Below, one piece after another: positions 1 through 10,571 of a stretch of DNA of 64,000 bases. How positions within the stretch are numbered: the first letter of the stretch is position 1; each line of letters opens with the position of its first letter. The notes under the pieces are model-generated. The model was not told the DNA's origin. It saw only the letters and a program-made list of their open reading frames with translations, and did not search any database. A program made the translations under genes and the position numbers. Source of the DNA: Isoetes taiwanensis (taxonomy: Eukaryota; Streptophyta; Lycopodiopsida; Isoetales; Isoetaceae); contig JAJEKV010000026.1 of NCBI GenBank assembly GCA_021234155.1, positions 744,001 to 808,000 on the forward strand, in the 5' to 3' direction.

Positions 1-1055
1 AATTATATGGCAGAAGAGAAACTGGAAAAAGAAAAAGGCATGAAATATTTGAAGTTAATTCTGTATTTGATATTTTGGTTCTAGAAACAGATAATGTTCC
101 ATCCACATTCGATGAAGCTGTGCAAGGAAAGAATTCTCATGATTGGATTCAAGCAATGAAAGATGAGATGCATGCTTTTCAAAAAACAGGCACCTACACA
201 GTGGTGGAAGCTTCTCAAAACAAAAATGTTGTAGGTAATAAATGGATATTTAGAATTAAACCAGGAGTGGATGGCAAATCAAGAAAATTTAAAGCAAGAC
301 TTGTAGCACAGGGCTTTACTCAGAAAAAAGGATTGGATTTTGATGAGACATTTTCACCTTTGGTAAAAATTAATAGTTTGAGAATATTACTATCGATTGC
401 AAATGCTTATAGTTTTGAAATTCATCATATGGATGTAAGCACAGCATTTTTGAATGCAGAATTAGAGGAGGAGATTTATCTTAAACCTGCCCCTGGCTTT
501 GAAGAAGAAAATGGTAAGGTTTGGAGGTTAAACAAAAGCCAGACATCCATAAGGAGGACAATTATAAGTGCTTGTCTTAAGGAGTGGTATAAGTGTATGG
601 ACAATTATCTCTTGGAGCAGGGTTTTCAAAAACTACTATGTGATGGAAATTTATACAGATATGTAGATTGTGAACATTGGTGCATTATTGGCTTGTATAT
701 GGATGACAATATTATGGTTGCAAACAGTGCATCAATATTGATTCATTGCAAAGAACTATTAAAGAAAAGGTATCAAATGACAAATTTGGGAGAATTAAAA
801 AGATTTCTGGGAATTGAAGTGGTTCGAGATCGAGTAAACAAACTGTTGACTTTGAGTCAGGAAACACAAATTGTCAACATGCTTAAAAAGTTTGACATGA
901 GTGATTGCAACATTGCAAACACTCCACTAGTATCAGGTCATAAGATATCAGCTTCAATATGTCCAGAAACAATTACAGAAAAGAAGCAAATGGAGAAGAT
1001 ACCATATAGATCCTTAATTGGATGTTTATGGCAAACTGCACAAGGCCTGATATAG
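1..1055 (+). pseudogene. Ty1/copia reverse transcriptase remnant
   Basis: This is the reverse transcriptase part of a Ty1/copia polyprotein, which copies element RNA into cDNA. The open frame runs from about position 75 and enters from outside the window without a real start codon. Visible family motifs, in order, are KWIFRIK, FKARLVAQGF, DFDETFSPL, DVSTAFLNAELEEEIYLKP, the catalytic YMDD box (about residues 210-213) and GELKRFLGIEV. The canonical stretch after the KPAPGF motif is degraded (VWRLNKSQTSIRRT instead of the usual KSLYGLKQ-type sequence). The frame stops at about 1055 inside the conserved RSLIGCL region, and coding continues in another frame. Integrase and gag would lie to the left, outside the window. 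The family call is secure and the copy is clearly dead. Confidence 0.93.
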
Positions 1056-1640
1056 CATTTGGTGTCAATTTGTTAAGTAGATACAACAACAATCCTGGTA
1101 AAGAACATTGGGTAGTTGCAAAGAGAATTTTGAGATATCTTAAAGGAACATTAAAGGTTGGGATTGTATAATTCAAATGACCTAACTCTGAAAGCATATT
1201 GTGATTCTGATTGGGCTGGAGATTTGGACCAAAGAAAATCAACCTCAGGTTACATTGTACTTCTGGGAGGAGCTCCAGTGGCATGGAAGTGCAAGAAACA
1301 AAGCAGTATAACTCTTTCTAGTGCTGAGGCTGAATACAATGCAGCTGCACTTCTTACAAAAGAGTTAATATGGGAGAGAAGGTTGTTGCAGAATTGAATT
1401 ATGAACAAACAGGTCCAACACAAATCTTGTGTGACAATACAAGCTGTATAGCTATGACAAAGAACCCTGTACTTCATGAAGGATCAAAACACATTGAGAT
1501 GCAGGTTCATTTTATTCGAGATGAAGAAGTTTGTGAAATATAACTTATGTTAGAACAGTGGATCAATTTGCAGCCATTTTGACTAAAGCATTATCTGTTG
1601 GCAGATTTCAGGAGCTCAAGAATATAGTACAATATAATAA
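1036..1640 (+). pseudogene. copia RNase H and C-terminal pol remnant, frameshifted
   Basis: This continues the copia polyprotein: RNase H removes the RNA strand during reverse transcription. After a frame change near 1040 one reads RPDIAFGVNLLSRY and KRILRYLKGT. A second change near 1155 leads to the RNase H core, with CDSDWAGD, KSTSGYI and SSAEAEY. A third change near 1385 leads to ILCDNTSCIAMTKNPVLHEG and KHIEM, and the family C-terminus (DQFAAILTKALSVGRFQEL) sits at about 1560-1620. At least three frameshifts show that it is non-functional. It abuts the polypurine tract, as expected for the end of copia pol. Confidence 0.9.
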
Positions 1641-1655
1641 TAGATTTATATCATC

Positions 1656-1690
1656 TGAAGGGGGAATGATAGAAATCACAGGTTCAGATG
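1656..1690 (+). other. polypurine tract and start of copia 3' LTR
   Basis: A purine run (GAAGGGGGAA, about 1657-1666) is followed directly by TGATAGAAATCACAGG from 1667. A PPT followed by TG is the normal junction between the internal region and the 3' LTR of a copia element. I cannot place the right end of the LTR because the 5' copy is outside the window. Confidence 0.7.
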
Positions 1691-4600
1691 ATATAAAGAA
1701 AGATTGATGGGGATTAGTGACCACATCTTGGCTCCCCTGGGCTAATGAGGATTCATACTAGCATTCATGAGATCACTGGCAGTGAATGCAAGTAAAGGGC
1801 ATCAAATTTGAAAAGGGGCGCTACATGCATATGATCCGTTTAAAATCAAAAGTTAAGCGCGTATTTCGCCTTCAGCGCCCGTATACGGTTCTGCCGTATA
1901 AAAATACGCGTGAAGAAAATGTGAATGGAAACATGGTTAGGTTTCAATGGTCCAGAGGCTTATTTCTTATGATACACCTGTGGGATATTTGGTTATGATA
2001 GAAGAAGCCTGGATTGGAAAGTTTATCCATCCCTTAACCGCTGGGTTGATGATCATAAAAGCAGGAACCTGCAGAATAGAGTGCGCGGATCAGAGTTGTA
2101 AGGCTGTGGCGATTACATATCATTGATTTGAAGCTGAAATTTAACAATAGTTACACGAACAATAAAATTGAATGAAAAGGGGCAACAACAATACTCAACC
2201 TGAACGTATCCATTAAAAGCCGCCCAATGAAGAGGGGTGTTTTTTTCCATATTGCATATGTTGGTGTCCTGAAGGTGATAAACATTAAAATCTAATCAGC
2301 ACATACTTTGATGCCAAAGGCAAATGTTTGAGAAATTGCCAAGCATTGGCCCATCTTAATAGACTAAAAGAATAATTACAAGACTTTACTGAGTTTTATT
2401 CTTGATGAACTGAACTTTGATACATGATTTACTGTCTTTCAGCCAAGAAATAATTATGCAGTATTGATTGAAAATGGCAGATTCACCCATGAAAGGATTT
2501 TAGGATTAAGATGCAATTACCTGATACAACCAGCCCAGCAACAAAAGAGCTTTTCCTTTAAACGTTTCCTGTAAAAAGCAAAAACATTCTATTTAAAACT
2601 CGTAGATAAAAATTTGTAACAAAATTATTGTAGCTCTACACATTTAATATAGAAGCCTGTGATTAGGATGGAAAACCAACCTAGACTTCCGGAAGACGGT
2701 ACTAAATTAGACATCTGCAGAGAGCATTAAAATCAAGTGCCATCATATCTGATGGCTTCAACCAAGTAATTGTAAATAGGTTGAATGTTATTGTTCATGG
2801 CCCTGTGACTTACCTCTACTTAAAAGCTATGGCATTTGTCAAAGTTAATCTAGGAAAAGACTGTTTTACATTCTTAGTAAAGGATTTTAGAATAACATAA
2901 GCACCAGAACGAAAAAAGTAATAAAAAAAGTGTTTGTGCATTTACCTTACATTATGTCCATGAGATGCCAGCGAAGATGATGAAACCCTGTGTAAAAGAG
3001 AGTAATGTTCAGGTCTGCACAGCCACAGTTCATTCAAATCTCTCTTGAAGTCTTTTGGTTGCTGCAAGCCCCACAACTCTTATCTAGAAAGAGGCATCTA
3101 TTCAACAACAGAGCTTCATTTTTACCCACAGCTAGATTTCTACTCCGATTCACTACCATAAGGCCGAAAATAAAGAAAAGCAAACACAAAAAGGCATATT
3201 TCAGACAAAAATGTAGATGCAGCAGAGTGCCTACCATCGATCTGCACCACATCTCATAGAGTGGCCCAAATAGATTTTTTTGGAAACAGGACAAATCAGC
3301 AGCAAGAAAGTCAGAAGCAGACCAATCCATGTGAAGTTAAGGGCGACAACCGGAAACAGGTAGGCGAAAGAACCTACGCTTAAGAAACAAGAAACACAAA
3401 ACTTCAGACCCAAATGAAAGAAGAAGTACCTTTCTGCAAAAGAAGGGTAAAAACAAAGCTGAAAATCCCTGAAAATATAAGGATACAACGCTCCTTCCTT
3501 CAAATAGATCGAGCTCCCCAAATCGATCGTCTACGAAAATCTCCTTCCCGCTCTGCTCCCTTCCCCTTCAAAGCTGGAAAACGAGTTTTGCAACCGTATT
3601 TGCTTTCGACCGTATACGGTCGACTGTAGCCATAAAAAAACCCTTTACGTTCACGCTCTTGATCCATACATGCACATTAGGTGCACCCCCCTTGATGAAA
3701 GTGAACTCGTTAAATTGAATAGACAACCTACATAAATTGCCTCTTTGCAGCCTAGTAAGTGCATGTAATGACTTCCTTCGTAATACCTGCATGCCACATA
3801 TGTGTAATGAATGCTTGTGCGATGGTAGGCCAAATCTGGCCCCTTCCTTTTAGACCTACATACTCCTAAAATTGAAGAAAAGGCTTTATGCCTTAGGGCC
3901 TTAAAAGTCACCATGTAAAAATCCAAAAAACTCCTGCAGAATTTTAGGATTAGATTGGTCAATACTTTTAACGGATCGAACTTGAAGTACTCAAATTATA
4001 AGCTACATCTCATAGCTATGATTTGTAAGTGGGATAAGGAACAGATCAATAATGCATCGGTAAAAACACAGCTCCAAAGAATAAACCATTTAGCTTGCTT
4101 GCTAGGTCTTTATGGCAGCAACATTGTTTACCAAAACCAATGACTCATACATGAAATTGAGTAAAAGTTCCATTGCCAGATAAGATACGAAGAGAAGAAA
4201 CAAAATTTACATAATGTTTAAAAAGACACAATTCTAAAATCAAGGCCTTTGCAAATGAATTTTCTGTATTAAGTTCTGAATGCCTCTTTTGCGCTTGTTC
4301 TCAATTATATCAAGAAATCCTAATTTTGCTTACCTTGTAGAAAATGTAACAACCGAACTTCACTACCACAGTTGTTTATTGACTAACGAAGGCAAGGTCT
4401 ACTCCCCAATCAACAATATATACATGGTATCAAGACAATAACTGGCCGCATATAATGCTTGCATCTGTGTACTCTTGACTTAAAAAAGTTTTCTTTCCCC
4501 TTTGGCATGTCCTTCTACTTCCCGCAGTGGTTAAAATCCTGAAATGTGATTTGCAGAGAATCAGAAGCTAAAATCTACGCTGACAGATGTTTGAAATCAC

Positions 4601-5000
4601 ATGGAAAATGGGAATCGTTTGACGGCTTGCAAGTTGCAATCGTGGCCCACAAAATCAAAAGCCCTGGGTGAAATAATAAAAAGAAACTAGTCCCGAGTTT
4701 TGAAAGCATGAAAATATTTTCAGACCACCAAAACACCAACAATCTTAGAAAACCACTTTAAAAAATAATCCAAAAACCTTTTCCACCAGACCGGAAAATC
4801 ACAAATTAACAAGATTGATTCCAAGCTAAAATCATGTTCTTCATTAGAGGAGAGATATTAGTAGCAAGTTCTAAAGTAGAGAAGGCAGATAAAATTCGAG
4901 AATATGATCCCCCTCCCCACTGGGTCTTCCTTTTGTAGCAAATAAAGGCCACAAAGCAAAAATGGTTTTTATTTTTCAGCATACCAGCCCTACCAGGCCT
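1691..5000. other. gene-free stretch after the copia element
   Basis: The first part is presumably LTR sequence. A short CpG-rich segment at about 1815-1915 carries GCGCGTATTTCGCC and CGTATACGG, and CCGTATACGGTCG recurs near 3608. Otherwise the stretch is AT-rich with short overlapping ORFs that have no family signature. I see no gene. Confidence 0.6.
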
Positions 5001-5010
5001 ACATCCTTCC

Positions 5011-5036
5011 TATTCTATTCTATTCTATTCTATTCC
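5011..5036. repeat. TATTC microsatellite
   Basis: Five tandem copies of TATTC in a T-rich context. The surrounding 4905-5115 segment resembles 6580-6630 and 7111-7170 in short stretches, so this is diverged repeat DNA. Confidence 0.9.
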
Positions 5037-5245
5037 TTGCAATTCTGGCGATCGTTTGGTAGCTTTGCCTTATTTTTCACATCTTTGCTTTATCCTTTTG
5101 TTAGTCTTCTCATGTTTCCTTTTTTCAGTCAATTTCTCTTTTATAGGGATTATAGGGATTTGTCGATTTTGGCATTGGCAAGATCTTAGTATTTTCCTTG
5201 TTGTGGTGTTCTTTCATTTATTTAGATCATGAATTTAGAGTTTTA

Positions 5246-5735
5246 TAAGGTAAGGTTATCGGTCTAGCTAAGGCTGATAACCAAAAATGCGTGACCGAGG
5301 CTGTACGTCCGAGGCCAGGTATTTGGCACGTAAGGCCGAGGCCCGACTAAGGCCGAGGACGATACCGAGGACGCATACCGAGGCCACGATTTTGGACACG
5401 CCGACGAGGGCCCGCTAGGGCCGAAGTTTCAGATGTTGTTTGATAACTGCCGAGGCCCATTAGGGCCGAGGCGGTTATCAAAGGTGACATCGAAGTTTAA
5501 CGACCGATAACCGCCTTTATCGGCCGCTAATTAAGTACCGATAATTAGTTATCAAGATCGAGGAGTACCGATAATTATCGGAGGAGTATCGATAATTAGT
5601 TATCGCAAGATCGAGGAGGAATCCGATAATTAATTATCGCAGTACTCCTCCAAGATCGATAACTAATTATCGCATCGTTTCTAGTAATGATAAGCAAAAA
5701 AAAAGCACTCTCCCTTTCCATACAAGAGTCCGATA
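5246..5735 (+). repeat. LTR-like repeat unit 1
   Basis: The unit begins ATAAGGTAAGGTTATCGG, carries GACCGAGGCTGTACGTCCGAGGCC and a TTTGGCACGTAAGGCCGAG segment, then a cluster of palindromic GATAATTAGTTATC elements, and ends with CTCTCCCTTTCCATACAAGAG followed by TCCGAT. The next unit repeats the beginning and the end. Length is about 490 bp. It could be an LTR, a solo LTR or a TRIM-like element. No internal coding region is present. Confidence 0.6.
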
Positions 5736-5780
5736 AGGTAAGGTTATCGGTCTAGCTGAGGCCAATAACCAAAAATGCGT

Positions 5781-5887
5781 GACCGAGGTTGTACGTCCGA
5801 GACCAGATATTTGGCACGTAAGGCCGAGCCAGATATTTGGCACGTAATACGTGCCAAATATCTGGCCTCAGACGTACAACAGAGGTC
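5781..5887. repeat. foldback with 39-bp near-perfect palindrome core
   Basis: The sequence 5828-5866 is a palindrome around position 5847 (arm GCCAGATATTTGGCACGTA and its reverse complement). The inverted match extends outward: 5781-5820 is repeated as a near reverse complement at 5848-5887, with a short direct copy of CCAGATATTTGGCACGTAA between the arms. This is an inverted duplication of part of the repeat unit. Confidence 0.85.
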
Positions 5888-5913
5888 AGGCTGAGGCGAA
5901 GACCGATAACCAC

Positions 5914-5915
<2 letters not shown>

Positions 5916-5945
<30 letters not shown>

Positions 5946-5954
5946 TATCTTATC
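5916..5954. repeat. TATCT microsatellite
   Basis: About eight tandem TATCT/TTATC units just right of the foldback inside LTR-like unit 2. Confidence 0.95.
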
Positions 5955-6364
5955 GGACTTATATGGGTGGAATAGTACTGATAATTAGTTATCAGTACTT
6001 CTCCAGTACTGATAACTAATTATCAATACTCCTCCATAATGATAATTAAAAACTAGGACTCTCACTTTACACAAGAGAGTTCGATAAGTATTCAGCCACC
6101 CATGTTGTGCTTTGCGTGTTGGTACAACTCATTTTCCTTCAATTTCTTTTCTTTTAGTATTGTTAGTTTTTAGGGTCTTCCATGGTAATTAATAGTGGGT
6201 CATGAGAATGAGTGACCATATTGAATCCCATTGCAAGTTGTGTTAACACCATTGTCATTTAATGGATTTACCATTTTCTTTTTTTGCCTCTTTTTTTCAG
6301 GGTTGTTTTGTTTGTGTAACAAGTAGGCTCTAGAAGTGTGATTTGTTGGCATTTCAAGATTAAC

Positions 6365-6498
6365 AGATAAATCTATATCTTGAGGCTAGTTGGAGATTTC
6401 CTATAGATTATTTAAGTCTATCTACCCCTATAGATAAATCTATATCTTGAGGCTAGTTGGAGATGTCCTGTAGATTATTTAAGTCTATCTACCCCTAT
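6365..6498. repeat. 67-bp tandem duplication
   Basis: Two nearly identical copies, 6365-6431 and 6432-6498, each starting AGATAAATCTATATCTTGAG and ending CTATCTACCCCTAT. They differ at only a few bases (TTTCCTATAG versus TGTCCTGTAG). Confidence 0.95.
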
Positions 6499-6499
6499 T

Positions 6500-8115
6500 G
6501 TATCTTCATCAACCGCTTGGAGCCTCTTCCTTCTTAGGTAACTTGTCCCACACCCTTTGCACCAATTTCTATCTAGCTTTGTCTTGTTTTTCACATCTTC
6601 GCTTTATCTTTTTGTTAGTTTTTCATGTTTGGCTAGTGGATTTGATCCTTTTGTTGTGATATTTTTGATATCTTAGAGACATTTTTGTTCGTTAAAGTTT
6701 TCTCCTCATAGTGATTTTTGAGATGGTTCGATTGGGTTCTGTTTTGTGGCCTTCCTGTCTAGGTATTTGTTTGGTGACGCTTGTGCCTATGATGGTTGTG
6801 TTGGTGGTCCTCATGCCAAGTATTCTGCTATTTTAGATTGTGTAGGACCTTGGGCCTTGAGTTTATATGGAGATGGTCCTTCGTGCCATGAGTAGTGAAA
6901 AAAGAATGTGTTGTGAGGGTGGCCCTTGTGATAGGTGGTGGCCTTCTTGCCATGAGTAGTGGAAAAAAGAGGAGTGTTATGGGTGGTGGCCCTTGTGCCA
7001 TGTGGTCTCCCTCGTGCCAAGAACGGACCCTCATGCCTAGTGGATGTTTGGCCCTTGTACCCCTTTGGAGGTTCTCAAAGATAGATTTGAATTTGGATTT
7101 GTGATAAGGTTAGAGAATGATCCCTCCCCACCTTTTTGTGGCATAAAAGGCCATAAAGCCAAAAAGACTCTTTTTTCATGTGGATCTGGGTTTCCAAGGC
7201 CCATTTTCGACAGACGCATGCAGCCGGCAAAAAATATCATAAACATGTTTTATTGACATGTCCATGAAGTTGCATTTTCATAGCGCCTTGCTTTTGGTCA
7301 ATGGTAACAGAGTAGTCATAGAGCGTCTATGTCTCAAGTTTGAGACACGAAGAGTTTGCATTATATTTAGATCCGTTCCATGGCATCTATATAGCTATGT
7401 ATTTGTCAAAATATGATTTATATATTATTAACCAACAGCCACAAATTATTGGCTTTCTGGATGTCTGCCAAAAACCCTAAAAACAAAGGTGTGCCATAAA
7501 CAATCACAAAAAACTCGCAGAAGAAGAAGAAATCTGGTGACTTACAAATGGACAACCTTTTACGTGAATGTTCTTCAAAAAACACTCTCATTCTTGTAGA
7601 AAAAGATTCTTGCATCCTTGGCTCTCGGTAAAAAGAAATTGATGAAGTTAAGTGTAAGGCGCGAGTTGAGGTTCATCAATTGGATACCTCAAATATTTTT
7701 TTGAGGGGGCCAAAATGTGTATTTGTACAGGGTAAGGTTGCCATATGATTTTAGGGTGTATTTGCAACACTGTATACTATTTCTAGAATGCGCATTATAG
7801 TTGAGTTTATTAATGCACAATCCCATGATTTACAAGTGTATTTTTATCTCGCATAGGAAGTTGAGCTGGGCTTTATACTACGTCATTCAATTTGTTGTTC
7901 TGGTGTGATTTACGACAGAATCAACCGCTGCTCCATTGTAAGGAGGAACTTTTGTCACAGATGCTTCAATAAATGCCAATGGGTAGGTGTTATATAGAAA
8001 ATTCTTGAAGGCCCCAAGCTGTGAAAGTACACAAACGGTATATATTGTTGATGTATACGAAAAACAATCATAGATTAACTCCCATGTAATGGAGTCAGTA
8101 AAATAAGTGGTACTT
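6500..8115. other. gene-free stretch with a degenerate 64-bp duplication
   Basis: A GT-rich segment at about 6872-7000 holds two degenerate copies of a unit containing TGCCATGAGTAGTG and GTGGCCCTTGTG. The segment near 7111 resembles 4905-4960, which suggests a dispersed repeat. The short ORFs here have no recognisable domain and look like repeat translation. No gene seen. Confidence 0.55.
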
Positions 8116-8120
8116 TTTAT

Positions 8121-8184
8121 AGAATAGAATAGAACAGAACAGAACAGAAGAGAATAGAATAGAATAGAATAGAATAGAATAGAG
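8121..8184. repeat. AGAAT/AGAAC microsatellite
   Basis: Uninterrupted pentanucleotide repeat, AGAAT with internal AGAAC and AGAAG variants. Confidence 0.95.
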
Positions 8185-8189
8185 AAATG

Positions 8190-9080
8190 TTCGCATCAGC
8201 CTTGGCCACTGTGATGAATTTCTTACATGGCTTTGAAAATAACATACACATGCCTTGTTCCTTTTATTTGACCTCAAATGGTTACAAGTTCCATTGCAAA
8301 ATCCAATTTCTCCAACATCAAACACAAAACAAGTTACAGACAAACTAGCAACAATTGAAGACAACGCATTGGATAAATTGCTTGCTTGATCGAATGTATT
8401 GAACCAGATCAAAAGCATAGTTGTAGATCCGAACTTGAATAGGAAGACCTTTGAGATCAAGGACATCTCACGGAGTAAATACATCTTACTAAAACTAAGC
8501 TATCCATAGTGTCTTCTCTCCATTTGACCCACTTAGCTGTTTAGATTGATCATTGTATTGTCCTCTGCATGAACTGTAACAAAACATTTTATCAAGGACA
8601 ATGTACTAAGGTTCAATCACTACTGAAGCAGCACCATGTTTCCTTTAAAAGAAATGGCAACTAAATATTTGCAGACAAAATGCATGACAAGCTGGGGCTA
8701 TTACGTGAACAAGAGATTCAATCAATGGATTGGACTGCTCTTTTATAACAGATAACGTACCACTATAGGCAATTTGAAATGGCCTGAAACATTTTCTGGC
8801 GTAATGGTTAGGGAAGAGGCTATTTAGCTTAGGGCAGAAGTAGCAGGAATGATTTCAGGAAAATTGTTACGACAGTAAGAGGAGGCCATTATTACATAAT
8901 CTGGGTCTGTAATTGGGGGAATAGCTCTATATGAATACTGCCGAAAAGGAGATGACCTAATCCACCATATCCTATTTACCTTCTTAATGCTTCAAGTTCT
9001 TGGCACTTGTGGATGTTGCATGTCCCTTCAAATATACAGAGCAAATTAATTTGTGAGTTAACCTATGGAAACAAAGCCAG
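8190..9080. other. gene-free stretch upstream of the trihelix gene
   Basis: A 129-codon minus-strand frame covers 8095-8484, but part of it is translated microsatellite and the rest matches nothing I know. I see no other feature. Confidence 0.5.
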
Positions 9081-9086
9081 ATAGCG

Positions 9087-9140
9087 AGGACGTGGCAGTG
9101 ACGACGTGGAACGTCGCCAAATATGGTAAGCACGTGGCCA
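9087..9140 (+). promoter_or_regulatory. ACGT-box cluster (ABRE/G-box-like) in trihelix promoter
   Basis: Three ACGTGG cores lie within 50 bp: ACGTGGC at 9090-9096, ACGTGG at 9104-9109 and CACGTGGC at 9131-9138. The last contains a perfect CACGTG G-box. Such clusters are bound by bZIP and bHLH factors in plant promoters. They sit about 330-380 bp upstream of the trihelix ATG and about 100 bp before the proposed 5' UTR splice donor. Confidence 0.5.
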
Positions 9141-9241
9141 GCCAAATGTGGGCGGTACCGCCAAAAGCAAGCCAAGGATCACGATCCTTTATTTCTCGTT
9201 AGGTCCCATGGCGCTCTTCCGGCGACCAAGCTGCCTACCAG

Positions 9242-9382
9242 GTATTTCTTCACCTCTAATTTTGCGTTAATAGCAAACATTTGTAAGCTTTCTTCCTCCA
9301 ATGGATTGTTAAAAATGCCCGTTTAGGTATCTCATCTGCCCGCATAAGATGATAATCCTTTTGTTTTAATTTGTTTTCGCAG
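9242..9382 (+). other. putative 5' UTR intron of the trihelix gene
   Basis: A donor (CCAG|GTATTTC, GT at 9242) and an acceptor (TTGTTTTCGCAG, ending 9382) bound a 141-bp T-rich segment. It lies upstream of the coding start and of an in-frame stop at 9450-9452, so splicing would affect only the leader. Inferred from splice consensus alone. Confidence 0.4.
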
Positions 9383-9470
9383 AAATAGGAGCCTAAAATC
9401 GAGACTTGAGGCCAAGAATCCCTCAGAAATGCTGAATTTTGATTTAGAGTAGGAACTTGTTTACTCTAGC

Positions 9471-10571
9471 ATGGATTCCTGCCATCTTTCTGAGGAGGAA
9501 TATGATGTTGGAATGGAGGAGGATTATGGCCATAAAAAGCGTCGGAAATGGGATACAAAGATGGTTCTTTTGGAGGATTTGGCAAGCAAGCTGTTACAGA
9601 GGCAAGAAAACATGCAGCAGGAATTTTTGGAGGTGCTAGATAGGCGAGATAGGGAAAGGCAAGTTCGTGAGGAGGCATGGCGGAGGCAAGAAATGATTAG
9701 GACGGAAAGGGAAAGAAATCTAAGAGCTCAAGAACTGGCAAGAATGGCTAGAAGGGATGCAGAAATTATCGTATTCTTACAAAAGATCACAGGCCAAACT
9801 CTGGAGCTTCCACACCCGATTTCTGCCGATTCACCAGTTTCAGATATTTCTCCACTTGCTAAGGTTTCTCCCGTTCCTAATCTTTGCGTTTCCAAAATTT
9901 CCCCTGTTTTTAATCCAGAGGTTCAAGAGGATGATACAGGAACTGAGGATTTTGCAAGCAGAAGATGGCCCAGGGAAGAAGTTCATGCGCTGATTTCTAT
10001 TAGGAGTCAAATGGATTCAAAGTTTCAGGAGGTAGGTTCAAAAGCACCACTTTGGGAAGCCATAGCTGCCGGAATGGGTGCTTTAGGGTATCAGAGAAAT
10101 GCTAGAAGATGCAAGGAAAAATGGGAAAACATTAATAAATATTTTCGTAAGAACAGGGAAGGAAATGCTAGGAAGAAAACAGAAAATGGCAAATCATGTA
10201 CATATTTCTATGATCTCGAGCTGCTGTACAAGAAGGGGGCAAGTAATGGAACTACCCACAGAGAAGAAAACGATGAGTTGATAATGGGGATAAACTCCAA
10301 TGAAGAAAATGGATCAGACAGATTAGAATTTAGGGATCAAGGATGCATTGGTGATGCTCAAACATTGTTAGGATTAGGCAGCTGCAATTTTGGGAGTTTG
10401 AACCTGGCAAATTCTAGGTCAGAAACTGATACAAGTTTGTGCGAAAAAACTGAAGAAAGAATCAGAAGCAAAGCTTTTAAATTTGATGGTTTGCTAATGG
10501 AGTCTTTGAAGATGAGAAGTGATTCAGAGCTTGGATTTTCTCTTGCAACTGCAGAAGGATCATCGTCCTGA
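9471..10571 (+). CDS. GT-2-like trihelix transcription factor (single C-terminal trihelix)
   Basis: A plant nuclear transcription factor of 366 residues that should bind GT elements. After an acidic start and a basic KKRRKW cluster (22-27), residues 31-110 form the long charged central helix typical of GT-2 proteins (LLQRQENMQQEFLEVLDRRD, REEAWRRQEM, VFLQKITGQT). Residues 163-255 are the trihelix domain, with the regularly spaced aromatic and Trp positions SRRWPREEVHALI, LWEAIAAGM and KEKWENINKYFRK, ending CTYFYDLELLY. Canonical GT-2/GTL1 proteins have a second trihelix before the central helix; none is visible here. An in-frame TAG at 9450-9452 sets this ATG as the start unless a splice acceptor at about 9469 (TTTACTCTAG) joins a distant upstream exon. 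No breaks. The family is certain and the full extent is less so. Confidence 0.93.
   Translation: MDSCHLSEEEYDVGMEEDYGHKKRRKWDTKMVLLEDLASKLLQRQENMQQEFLEVLDRRDRERQVREEAWRRQEMIRTERERNLRAQELARMARRDAEIIVFLQKITGQTLELPHPISADSPVSDISPLAKVSPVPNLCVSKISPVFNPEVQEDDTGTEDFASRRWPREEVHALISIRSQMDSKFQEVGSKAPLWEAIAAGMGALGYQRNARRCKEKWENINKYFRKNREGNARKKTENGKSCTYFYDLELLYKKGASNGTTHREENDELIMGINSNEENGSDRLEFRDQGCIGDAQTLLGLGSCNFGSLNLANSRSETDTSLCEKTEERIRSKAFKFDGLLMESLKMRSDSELGFSLATAEGSSS

Larger units (their letters stand above)
5736..6086 (+). repeat. LTR-like repeat unit 2
   Basis: Second, shorter copy (about 350 bp) of the preceding unit. It starts AAGGTAAGGTTATCGGTC and ends CTCTCACTTTACACAAGAG then TTCGATAAG. Its middle is rearranged: it contains the large foldback at 5781-5887, a TTATC microsatellite, and inverted GATAATTAGTTATC / GATAACTAATTATC pairs at about 5976-6030. 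Confidence 0.6.

Noticed and set aside
8095-8484. 129-codon minus-strand frame
   Set aside because: One end is translated microsatellite and the rest has no recognisable pattern.
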